Shown here piece after piece: positions 1-5,685 of a stretch of 11,020 nt of DNA. Source of the DNA: Gammaproteobacteria bacterium (lineage in GTDB: Bacteria > Pseudomonadota > Gammaproteobacteria > Eutrophobiales > Eutrophobiaceae); contig SMWN01000104.1 in assembly GCA_004356415.1 (NCBI GenBank), positions 1 through 11,020 on the forward strand, written 5' to 3'. The position numbers and the translations under genes are program-made. The notes beneath the pieces are model-generated. The model saw nothing but the letters and a program-made list of their open reading frames with translations. It was not told where the DNA came from and did not search any database. Within the stretch, counting starts at the first letter, position 1. Each line of letters begins with the position of its first letter.

Positions 1-29
1 ATTTCTAAACAAACCTTCGGAGAATAGCC

Positions 30-416
30 ATGGGTAAACAGGCAAATCAAGCTGTGTCGACACCTGGCGCATTGCAACGTCTTGTGAATCGTGAAGACAT
101 CCTCCAGATCTGTTACTGGTACCAGGGAGAAGGACTTGGCGACATTTATAATACCAAGATTTTACAACCGTTTCTAAATTATGATGAAGCCCTGATCGAA
201 ATTGCTTTAAATGAATTAATTTGTGATGGCTATCTTGAAACCGTGTTAGCTCCAACGCAGGGTTACCGTTTTACTGAAATCGGAAAAAAAGAAGCTGGTA
301 GGCAATTTGCAGACAGTTTTGCTGATTTTCAAAAAGCGGGTCATGGGGAATGCGCAGCAGGCTGTTGCGATGATGGTGATCATTCCCAATGTGGTGACGA
401 TTGTTTACTACATTAA
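30..416 (+). CDS. Winged-helix-like protein with Cys/His-rich C-terminal tail, hydrogenase-associated
   Basis: This 128-residue protein is not one I can name. Residues about 14-90 look like a small winged-helix fold: a helix with LQRLVNREDILQICYW, a second helical stretch around EALIEIALNELICDGYLE, then a short beta wing (TQGYRFTEIGKK). The last 24 residues form a probable metal-binding tail with H105, C108, C112, C113, H118, C121, C125 and H128. The start is supported by a GGAG sequence about 8 bases upstream of the ATG. The next gene, 27 bases downstream on the same strand, is a hydrogenase-type Rieske-like protein, so I read it as part of a [NiFe]-hydrogenase operon. Possible roles are a metal or redox sensor, or a nickel or Fe-S carrier for the enzyme. 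That it is coding is well supported by position and composition; its function is inference. Confidence 0.75.
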   Translation: MGKQANQAVSTPGALQRLVNREDILQICYWYQGEGLGDIYNTKILQPFLNYDEALIEIALNELICDGYLETVLAPTQGYRFTEIGKKEAGRQFADSFADFQKAGHGECAAGCCDDGDHSQCGDDCLLH

Positions 417-443
417 AATCCAGTCTTAACACAGGCATGCCCG

Positions 444-1208
444 ATGTCCTCCACGTCAAAACCAGCTGATTCTGAAGAACTCCCCGAGAACCCACAGGCT
501 TTAATTGGTTTCATGACCAATGATGAGTGGGACGAACTCCTGAGTTACGTCAATGAACTGATCCAGGAAATGGAAGAACTGCCGCTGCCGGATGTCAAAG
601 ACAAGGTATTTGAATTACTTGCCGGTATAGATTCGATCCATCGTGAGGGTTTATGGCGTCTGGTACGATTATTTAAAGAAGGCGTGCTGGAACAAGTCGT
701 GACTGATCCCGCGATCCATACTTTGATGGAACTTTATGATTTATTACCAGCGGAACCAGAACAGGATACGGAACAAATTGCAGACAAACCCAAAGTTAAT
801 TTCCCAAATATACCGATTAAAGTCATACCCATGGAAAAAGAACAGACTCCGAAGACCTCTATGTATCCTCACTGGGTTCCTGCGCTAAATGATAAAGAAG
901 ATTTGCTGCCTGGTGCACTGCGAGCCCTGGAAGTAGATGACCAATTAATCCTCCTTTGCCGTGTCAAAGATGAGTTTTTTGCGCTCGCGAATCAGTGTGC
1001 TCAAGACGGTGCCAGTCTTGAGCAGTCAACACTGAACGGCTATACCTTGTCCTGCTCGAATCATCCTGGTTGTCTGTACGATGTGCGTCAAGGAACACGC
1101 ATTGCCGGTATGGGGGAGATTGATTGCTATCCGGTTAAAGTAACAGATGGAGGTTCAGTGATGGTCGGTATTGATATGGATTTCACACCAAGACTACCTA
1201 CTTTTTGA
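444..1208 (+). CDS. HucE/HhyE-like hydrogenase accessory protein with degenerate Rieske domain
   Basis: The protein has 254 residues. Residues about 25-105 are helical and resemble the N-terminal helical segment of the NifU-Rieske fusion proteins encoded beside high-affinity [NiFe] hydrogenases (mycobacterial HucE and HhyE are the named examples from memory). A linker of about 35 residues follows, then a Rieske-like beta domain from about 145 to 245. The two ligand loops are visible but altered: the first reads NQCAQDGA, so the expected His is Gln187 next to Cys185, and the second reads SCSNHPGC, keeping Cys204 and His207 with an extra Cys210. The NifU domain usual in the fusions appears to be missing. 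The family is thought to pass electrons from hydrogenase to the respiratory chain or to help assemble clusters. The stop codon overlaps the start of the protease gene (TGATG). Whether this domain still binds a cluster is open. Confidence 0.65.
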   Translation: MSSTSKPADSEELPENPQALIGFMTNDEWDELLSYVNELIQEMEELPLPDVKDKVFELLAGIDSIHREGLWRLVRLFKEGVLEQVVTDPAIHTLMELYDLLPAEPEQDTEQIADKPKVNFPNIPIKVIPMEKEQTPKTSMYPHWVPALNDKEDLLPGALRALEVDDQLILLCRVKDEFFALANQCAQDGASLEQSTLNGYTLSCSNHPGCLYDVRQGTRIAGMGEIDCYPVKVTDGGSVMVGIDMDFTPRLPTF

Positions 1209-1747
1209 TGGACATGAAAGTTCCCGATCAAAAGATACTCATTGCTGGTGTCGGCAATGTCTTACAGGGCGACGATGGTTTTGGTATTGAACTTGCCCAT
1301 AGATTAATGGAACGTGAGGACTTATCGCAAACTATCAAGGTAATAGAAACTGGTATCGGCGGGATGAGCCTGATCCAGGAATTGATGTACGGTTACAATG
1401 CATTAGTAATACTGGACGCTTACAAAAATAATGGAACTCCCGGACGTCTTTATATGCTTGAACCCGTATTCCCCGATATGTCAGACTTGAGCGTCCATGA
1501 ATTGCACGATTATTTTTCCGATACTCATTATGCAACTCCCATGCGGGCGTTAAATTTTCTGACGCATATTGATCGTTTACCGGATACGATTCGGATTATT
1601 GGCTGTGAACCAGAGGAGATTGACGATCTCAGGATCGGTTTGAGTCCTCCTGTCGCTGATGCCATAGAAGAAGCAATGCAAATGGTTTTAACGTGGATCG
1701 ACAATTATTTAAATGCAATAAACTGCGCTCAACACGAGACTGTATAA
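1208..1747 (+). CDS. [NiFe]-hydrogenase maturation endopeptidase, HyaD/HupD family
   Basis: This enzyme removes the C-terminal peptide of the hydrogenase large subunit after nickel has been inserted, acting in the cytoplasm. With the ATG at 1208 the protein has 179 residues, close to the family's usual 150-190. Recognisable motifs are GVGNVLQGDDGFG (residues 14-26), where Asp23 takes the place of the nickel-binding Glu of HybD, the strand ending in VILDAY with Asp70, and the late signature GCEPEEIDDLRIGLSP. His107, or His97 or His100, could supply the third ligand. I prefer ATG 1208, which overlaps the TGA of the preceding gene, over TTG 1205; ATG 1214 is another possibility. No strong ribosome binding site is seen, so translation is probably coupled. 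Proteases of this family are specific for one large subunit, so a hydrogenase structural operon should lie immediately upstream of the window. Confidence 0.93.
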   Translation: MDMKVPDQKILIAGVGNVLQGDDGFGIELAHRLMEREDLSQTIKVIETGIGGMSLIQELMYGYNALVILDAYKNNGTPGRLYMLEPVFPDMSDLSVHELHDYFSDTHYATPMRALNFLTHIDRLPDTIRIIGCEPEEIDDLRIGLSPPVADAIEEAMQMVLTWIDNYLNAINCAQHETV

Positions 1748-1759
1748 TTTTAATAATAG

Positions 1760-2206
1760 ATGGAATCGCTAAAACAAGACATTAATGATCAGTTAAATTC
1801 AGCTTCGATTAAAAATGAGCATGCACTTTTTTTGATCGTCGGTGATGAGAAAATATCAACATGTGATCATGAGACCTTCAATCGCTTCAAACTATGGGTA
1901 GCCAAAAAACTGACGCAAGGGACAGTCTATGTCTATCAGTGTGACAATATCTCCATCGAGCAGATGGATGATGCAGCAAGGTCAGCCTATCCCCACTTCC
2001 TCAATCCCTGCGAATGCGGCACCTATCTGCCCATTGAGATTGACCCCTGTCCGATGTTGTCCAGCGCGATTGGCTTGCTGCGCGATCTTACTCATCTAAA
2101 TCAATATCGTGACGAAATGGAACCTGACTTTGTAAGCTTGATGGATGCAATGATGAAAATGGCCGAGCGTAGTCTGGACAAAAATATTGCACTGGAAATC
2201 AGATAG
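1760..2206 (+). CDS. Hypothetical Cys-containing protein in the hydrogenase operon
   Basis: I do not recognise this 148-residue protein. It lies 12 bases after the protease gene on the same strand, so it is probably co-transcribed. The N-terminal half has alternating strands and helices (HALFLIVGDE, then FKLWVAKKL, then GTVYVYQCD). The middle carries a compact cysteine cluster, PCECGTY (Cys84 and Cys86) followed by DPCPM (Cys97), which could bind a metal or form a redox pair. The C-terminal 50 residues are predicted helical and rich in Met and acidic residues. No signal peptide or membrane segment is seen. No clear ribosome binding site precedes the ATG. A hydrogenase accessory or cofactor-handling role follows only from its neighbours. 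Confidence 0.7.
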   Translation: MESLKQDINDQLNSASIKNEHALFLIVGDEKISTCDHETFNRFKLWVAKKLTQGTVYVYQCDNISIEQMDDAARSAYPHFLNPCECGTYLPIEIDPCPMLSSAIGLLRDLTHLNQYRDEMEPDFVSLMDAMMKMAERSLDKNIALEIR

Positions 2207-2261
2207 GCAAATACAAGAGTCCTTATACTGAAGTTTATCCAGATTTAGTAGGGCTTAGTTT

Positions 2262-2420
2262 ATGACAATTATCGTTATTGGGATGTTGGGTATTTTTCAG
2301 TATTTGAAGCAGTATCCTTTTGATTCTGATCTCTGGGATATTAAAGGAAAACAACCATGGGTCCGCGTTGATAACACAACTACTTTTTACTTGCCTTCTA
2401 AATTGAAAGATGATCGATAA
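2262..2420 (+). CDS. Possible small ORF of 52 codons, unknown
   Basis: The ORF reads MTIIVIGMLGIF at its start and continues to a TAA at 2418-2420. The N-terminal dozen residues are hydrophobic; the rest is mixed, with several aromatic residues (QYPF, DLW, QPWV, TFYLP). Its end overlaps the ATG of the next gene by 11 bases, an arrangement common between co-translated genes. Against it, there is no good ribosome binding site, the hydrophobic segment is too short for a sure membrane helix, and I know no homologue. An in-frame stop lies two codons upstream, so it is not the tail of a longer frame. It could be a real small operon protein or a chance frame filling the gap from 2207 to 2409. Confidence 0.35.
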   Translation: MTIIVIGMLGIFQYLKQYPFDSDLWDIKGKQPWVRVDNTTTFYLPSKLKDDR

Positions 2421-2826
2421 AACAGACTCGCTGTTAAAGATAATAGGCGTTGTCCATTCCAGTTTGAAGACTACGCAAGATCCACCAGTTCAGGGTAAGC
2501 ACAAAATGCAAGAGGCCACACTGGAAATATTTCCGGAATATTGTCTTGGCCTGACAGGTATGCAGGATATGAAACAGTTAGTGGTGCTGTATTGGTTGCA
2601 CAGGGCAGATCGCGAAGTATTAAGAGTTTACCCGGGGGGTGATCGCAATAAGGAAATGATCGGTGTATTTCGAAACCGAAGTCCTTTACGACCAAATCCG
2701 ATTGGTATAAGCCGTGTTGAACTACTTGAAGTTGGAGTTAACGATCTTCACGTACGCGGTCTGGACGCCATCGATGGAACACCGATTATCGATTTGAAAT
2801 CACCAATATCGAACACTGGCGGGTGA
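2410..2826 (+). CDS. trmO: TsaA/TrmO-fold protein, putative tRNA t6A37 N6-methyltransferase
   Basis: The 138 residues match the single-domain UPF0066/TsaA family. E. coli TrmO of this family uses S-adenosylmethionine to methylate threonylcarbamoyl-A37 of tRNA-Thr. Recognisable parts are the opening IIGVVHSS, the EIFPEYCLGLTGM segment, and the family signature from about 84 to 101 (GVFRNRSPLRPNPIGIS), followed by LEV, VRGLDAIDGTPIIDLK. The usual ending DIKPY is here DLKSPISNTGG, and the protein stops a few residues later. It is the last + strand gene of the left cluster and overlaps the preceding small ORF. Family members often sit beside metal and hydrogenase genes without an evident tRNA link, so a separate role is possible. 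Family assignment is secure; the substrate is inferred. Confidence 0.85.
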   Translation: MIDKTDSLLKIIGVVHSSLKTTQDPPVQGKHKMQEATLEIFPEYCLGLTGMQDMKQLVVLYWLHRADREVLRVYPGGDRNKEMIGVFRNRSPLRPNPIGISRVELLEVGVNDLHVRGLDAIDGTPIIDLKSPISNTGG

Positions 2827-2873
2827 TTGATCCCCAGCCCGACACAAAAATTCTGAATCTCGTCGGCGATCTG

Positions 2874-3164
2874 CTAATCGTCTATCTGGCTATGATCCGT
2901 AGCGACTACTTTCCGTGGGAACCATAGGTACCGCATAACGAAGGCAGAGAGACCCTGCCGGTAATACCATAATGTTCCTGCGCCAGCAACCATCCAGGCG
3001 AACGTCAATATTTCAGCCCGAGGTAAGGCCCACTTGACCAGGGAGACAGAGCAGCCTGTGCAGAGTGGCTCTGCCACGGCCATCTTTATCATGAACCAGA
3101 AACTGAGTATTCCAAGCGTGATCAAATAAATGCGTGCAACATCGGTAAATGTCAGTTTTTTCAT
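2874..3164 (-). CDS. Small two-helix membrane protein with a CxxC motif, unknown
   Basis: This 96-residue protein on the opposite strand has a first membrane helix at about residues 10-31, a loop carrying Cys35-x-x-Cys38 (EPLCTGCSV), a second helix at about 51-68, and a basic then acidic tail. The short positively charged start MKK and the aromatic residues at the helix ends fit an inner-membrane protein. The ribosome binding site is good: AAGGGG about 7 bases before the ATG. A perfect TATAAT lies about 60 bases upstream. It converges with the left operon and is divergent from the TonB locus. I do not recognise the family. A thiol-redox or metal-handling function linked to its neighbours is possible, but nothing in the sequence proves it. 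Confidence 0.65.
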   Translation of the reverse strand: MKKLTFTDVARIYLITLGILSFWFMIKMAVAEPLCTGCSVSLVKWALPRAEILTFAWMVAGAGTLWYYRQGLSAFVMRYLWFPRKVVATDHSQIDD

Positions 3165-3226
3165 TTCAATGCCCCTTGACTTAATGTTGTCCGGAAGGAG
3201 GATATTTTTGTCTGTTGGTGATAAGT

Positions 3227-3252
3227 ATTATATCTGATGATAGCAAGGTCAA
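3227..3252 (-). promoter_or_regulatory. Candidate promoter of the small membrane protein
   Basis: Read on the - strand, TTGACC (3252-3247) precedes a perfect TATAAT (3232-3227). The spacer is only 14 bases, shorter than the usual 16-18, so either the -35 is not used or an activator compensates. The TTGACCTT at the -35 also matches the first half of the palindromes before the TonB receptor. Confidence 0.35.
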
Positions 3253-3561
3253 GCTTAAATTTATTGCTTTGATTTGAACATTGATATCAAGACTAAGCTG
3301 AATTCACTTCCATTGCTTAAGACTCAAATCCTCGAGAATTTTGTAAGTCCTTCAAGAAATACCCGATGATTACAAATGGCTAATTGCGCCATAAATATAA
3401 AGATGATTATTAAAATTGAAAACTAACTTTACACACTTAGCTAATAATTTCTTGAAGAATTTCTCCAATGATTTGAAATTATTATAACTCATTGTATTCA
3501 TTGGAAATAATTAAATTCAATAATTTTGGCATAAGATTTGCTCTCACTACTACATTAATTC

Positions 3562-3620
3562 TTTGACCTTAGGTTAATCTTTAACTAATCTTTGACCTAA
3601 GGTTAATCTTTCAACTAAAT
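3562..3620 (+). repeat. Two 29-base direct repeats, each with a near-palindromic core (candidate operator)
   Basis: Copy 1 starts at 3562 and copy 2 at 3591. Both begin TTTGACCT and continue with AGGTTAATCTTT after the centre. The core TTGACCTTAGGTTAA (3563-3577) and TTGACCTAAGGTTAA (3592-3606) is a 15-base palindrome with one mismatched pair, and the two copies differ in the core only at the central base. They sit immediately before the receptor gene, overlapping the best -35 candidates, which is where a dimeric repressor would bind. The consensus does not match the NikR or Fur boxes known to me, so no regulator is assigned. Confidence 0.6.
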
Positions 3621-3621
3621 A
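3592..3621 (+). promoter_or_regulatory. Candidate promoter of the TonB receptor operon
   Basis: TTGACC at 3592-3597 lies 18 bases before TAAATA at 3616-3621, giving a start site about 30 bases upstream of the receptor ATG. A second choice is TTGACC at 3563-3568 with TAATCT at 3586-3591, 17 bases apart. Both -35 elements lie inside the repeated palindromes, so a bound regulator would block polymerase. Confidence 0.35.
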
Positions 3622-3634
3622 ATAAGTGATTAAC

Positions 3635-3664
3635 ATGAAATTGCTGAAAGGAGGGGGGTTATGA
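3635..3664 (+). other. Nine-codon leader ORF overlapping the receptor start
   Basis: ATG at 3635 opens MKLLKGGGL and stops at TGA 3662-3664, overlapping the receptor ATG as ATGA. The strong Shine-Dalgarno of the receptor lies inside it. It has no ribosome binding site of its own, so it may be chance, but if translated it would couple to the receptor. Confidence 0.2.
3647..3654 (+). promoter_or_regulatory. Strong ribosome binding site of the TonB receptor
   Basis: AAAGGAGG matches the anti-Shine-Dalgarno sequence closely, with 6 bases to the ATG at 3661, and fixes that start. It is followed directly by further Gs, giving a run of six G at 3653-3658. Confidence 0.75.
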
Positions 3665-5562
3665 CGGCGCCGATTAGAAAGTCTTTACCTGTAGGTTTTT
3701 TTTTAATTTCCTTGTCAACCTTAACGTTAATTCCACAACTCAGTTTCGCAGATGAAAAGACAGGTAGTGCAGATACAACGGCAGACGATGCAGATGCCAC
3801 AACAGACAGTGAGGGTATCCCATTGCTTGAACCCGTAGAGGTAAGTATACCGTCACAGGCGGATCGATCCAAGTCCGTCACCATCATCAACAAACACCAG
3901 ATGGAAGGGCAACATTTCATGAATATAAACGACGTCCTGTTTTCTATGATTCCAGGCGTCACGATAAACAGAAGGGAAAATCTTGGTTTTATGGGTGGTG
4001 GCAGCGCCACAAAAATTCGTGGCCTGAATCGGGAACGTGTCGTAGTCTTCGTCGACGGCATTCCGCAACAGGTGAATAACCACTTTCATCCCCTGTATGA
4101 TTCGTATACCCCAGACATGATCGACCGCATTGAAATCACGCGAGGAAGTTCTAGCGTATTGCACGGTGCCAGTGCTGTTGGTGGCGTAATCGATTTATAT
4201 ACCCTCGTTCCACAAGAACTAGGTACAAATGCCGATGTATTAGTTTCCTACGGGAGGTTTGATACTATTCAGCAAGAAAGCCGATTGTCGTATAGAGGTG
4301 AGAATGGTTATTTTGTAGCGGGTAATACCTTTCGCCGGACCGATGGCAATAGAGACAATTCTGAATTCGTCGCCAGAACCATCAATTTAAAAGGTGCGTA
4401 TTTTTTAAATCCTGAATGGGAATTAGGATTCAGGGTTGGCCAAACAACTGCAGAGATCGAAGATCCCGGAACAACAGCTGCACCTAGCTTGGCAAAATCT
4501 ACTCAGGATCCAACCAATGCAGCAGTAACATTGGACCGCCGTACGGCCAACTCCAGCAGCCTGTTAGCGTTTTACTGGAGTAAGAATGTCGTCGAATCTC
4601 TGGTCAGTGGTGGCGGCGCAATAACCGGATTTGACCGGTTTGATGAAGACGAGTATGGGTTCCGTAGTAAACACACTTGGTTGCTGGGTACTAATAAAAC
4701 GGCAACCATCGGCTTTGACGCTGTGACCTATGACGATAAAAGAAAAAGCAGTGCCGCTGCCCAAGCAATAAAAAGAAATGAGGAATATTATAGTCCCTAT
4801 GGTGCCTTTACCTGGTCGTTCGGTAACTTTCTCATTGATGGTGGTGTCCGATATACAGAAAGCCCGTCTTATGACAGCGATATCTCACCTGAGCTTGGGC
4901 TTGTCTATAAAGTTGATCCCAGTCTTGCACTCAGGGCACGTTGGGGTGAAGGCTATCGTGTGCCGCGTGCTCCTGATTTTAGCACCGCGTTATCAAATCC
5001 AGATCTTGCACCAGAAGAATTCTGGGAGGCAGAGATCGGTCTCAACAAGACCTTTGGCTCGCGTGTGGTGTTTGATATTGCCGCCTGGCACATGCAGGGC
5101 GATAATCTTTTAGTGACCCAGGCTACCGGGCCACTAACGGGTGTCTTGGCGAATACGGGTGAGTTCGAGCACTGGGGGATCGAATCTTCTTTGGATATCC
5201 GTCTGCTAGATCACCTGACGGCGTTTGTCGGTGTGGCAGTCATGGATATTGACCAAATAACACAAGCTCCAAACCAGACCGTGGATTTTGGTTTGGAATA
5301 CCTTCAAGAGCCATTTCGCGCTACCCTGACCTCACGCTATGCGGCTGATTCGAGAGATATATCAGGCGGGGCTGTTGTGGATTTGCCGAATTATTATGTG
5401 GCTGATCTTCATCTTGGCTATCAATTGACAAGATATGCTGAGGCGTTTGTCGATATTGATAATATTACCAATGATGATTATGAAACTATTGCCGGTTTCC
5501 CACAAGTTCCAAGGGCCGTCTTTGGTGGAATTCGTGTTAATTTTGGTTCATCCAGCCAATAG
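3661..5562 (+). CDS. TonB-dependent outer-membrane receptor, putative metal (nickel?) transporter
   Basis: This 633-residue receptor uses energy from the TonB complex to pull a ligand across the outer membrane. Residues 1-30 form a signal peptide ending LSFA, followed by an acidic Asp/Thr-rich stretch. EPVEVS at 57-62 is the TonB box. The plug domain spans about 65-180, with the signatures IRGLNRERVVVFVDGIPQ and MIDRIEITRGSSSVLHGASAVGGVIDL. The barrel follows, with a late DIDNITNDDYE segment and the closing strand RAVFGGIRVNFG, four residues before the end. The plug carries NNHFHPLYDSY at 139-149, whose two His and aromatic residues could help bind a metal complex. The gene leads exbB, exbD and tonB and lies between hydrogenase gene sets, which favours nickel. 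Iron-siderophore, cobalamin or copper cannot be excluded. The receptor family is certain; the ligand is inference. Confidence 0.95.
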   Translation: MTAPIRKSLPVGFFLISLSTLTLIPQLSFADEKTGSADTTADDADATTDSEGIPLLEPVEVSIPSQADRSKSVTIINKHQMEGQHFMNINDVLFSMIPGVTINRRENLGFMGGGSATKIRGLNRERVVVFVDGIPQQVNNHFHPLYDSYTPDMIDRIEITRGSSSVLHGASAVGGVIDLYTLVPQELGTNADVLVSYGRFDTIQQESRLSYRGENGYFVAGNTFRRTDGNRDNSEFVARTINLKGAYFLNPEWELGFRVGQTTAEIEDPGTTAAPSLAKSTQDPTNAAVTLDRRTANSSSLLAFYWSKNVVESLVSGGGAITGFDRFDEDEYGFRSKHTWLLGTNKTATIGFDAVTYDDKRKSSAAAQAIKRNEEYYSPYGAFTWSFGNFLIDGGVRYTESPSYDSDISPELGLVYKVDPSLALRARWGEGYRVPRAPDFSTALSNPDLAPEEFWEAEIGLNKTFGSRVVFDIAAWHMQGDNLLVTQATGPLTGVLANTGEFEHWGIESSLDIRLLDHLTAFVGVAVMDIDQITQAPNQTVDFGLEYLQEPFRATLTSRYAADSRDISGGAVVDLPNYYVADLHLGYQLTRYAEAFVDIDNITNDDYETIAGFPQVPRAVFGGIRVNFGSSSQ

Positions 5563-5685
5563 ACTATACGGCGGTTTATGGCTGGAATCTTTAGAGATGA
5601 GGTTGATGTTATCGATTGTTATACAGGTTTCTCATTTAAGAATCACATCGTCCTACACTGATTTATATTTAATGGATAGATCGAA

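Larger units (their letters stand above)
3165..3660. other. AT-rich intergenic regulatory region between divergent genes
   Basis: These 496 bases hold no convincing gene on either strand. The left end carries the ribosome binding site and candidate promoter of the small membrane protein. From about 3250 to 3550 the sequence is strongly AT-rich with several dyads: TTCAAGAAAT at 3351-3360 mirrored by ATTTCTTGAA at 3447-3456, TTCTTGAAGAA at 3449-3459, and TCCAATGA at 3464-3471 mirrored by TCATTGGA at 3498-3505. The right end carries the 29-base repeats and the receptor's translation signals. I looked for the conserved boxes of a cobalamin riboswitch and found none. Confidence 0.7.

Noticed and set aside
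2827..2873. Terminator after trmO (CCGAC paired with GTCGG)
   Set aside because: Only five base pairs with a long loop and no T run.
3395..3420. Possible Fur box in GATGATTATTAAAATTG
   Set aside because: Only a partial match to GATAATGATAATCATTATC and far from the candidate promoter.
3165..3660. Cobalamin riboswitch or NiCo riboswitch before the receptor
   Set aside because: No B12-box-like or other conserved riboswitch core was seen; the leader is mostly AT-rich.
3630..4164. Two antisense frames opposite the receptor plug
   Set aside because: Exactly opposite conserved plug motifs, so they are mirror frames of the real gene.
4778..5113. 111-codon + frame inside the receptor
   Set aside because: Out of frame with a clear receptor barrel and lacking any domain or start signal.
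5578..5661. 27-codon ORF between the receptor and exbB
   Set aside because: Very short, no ribosome binding site, and no family resemblance.
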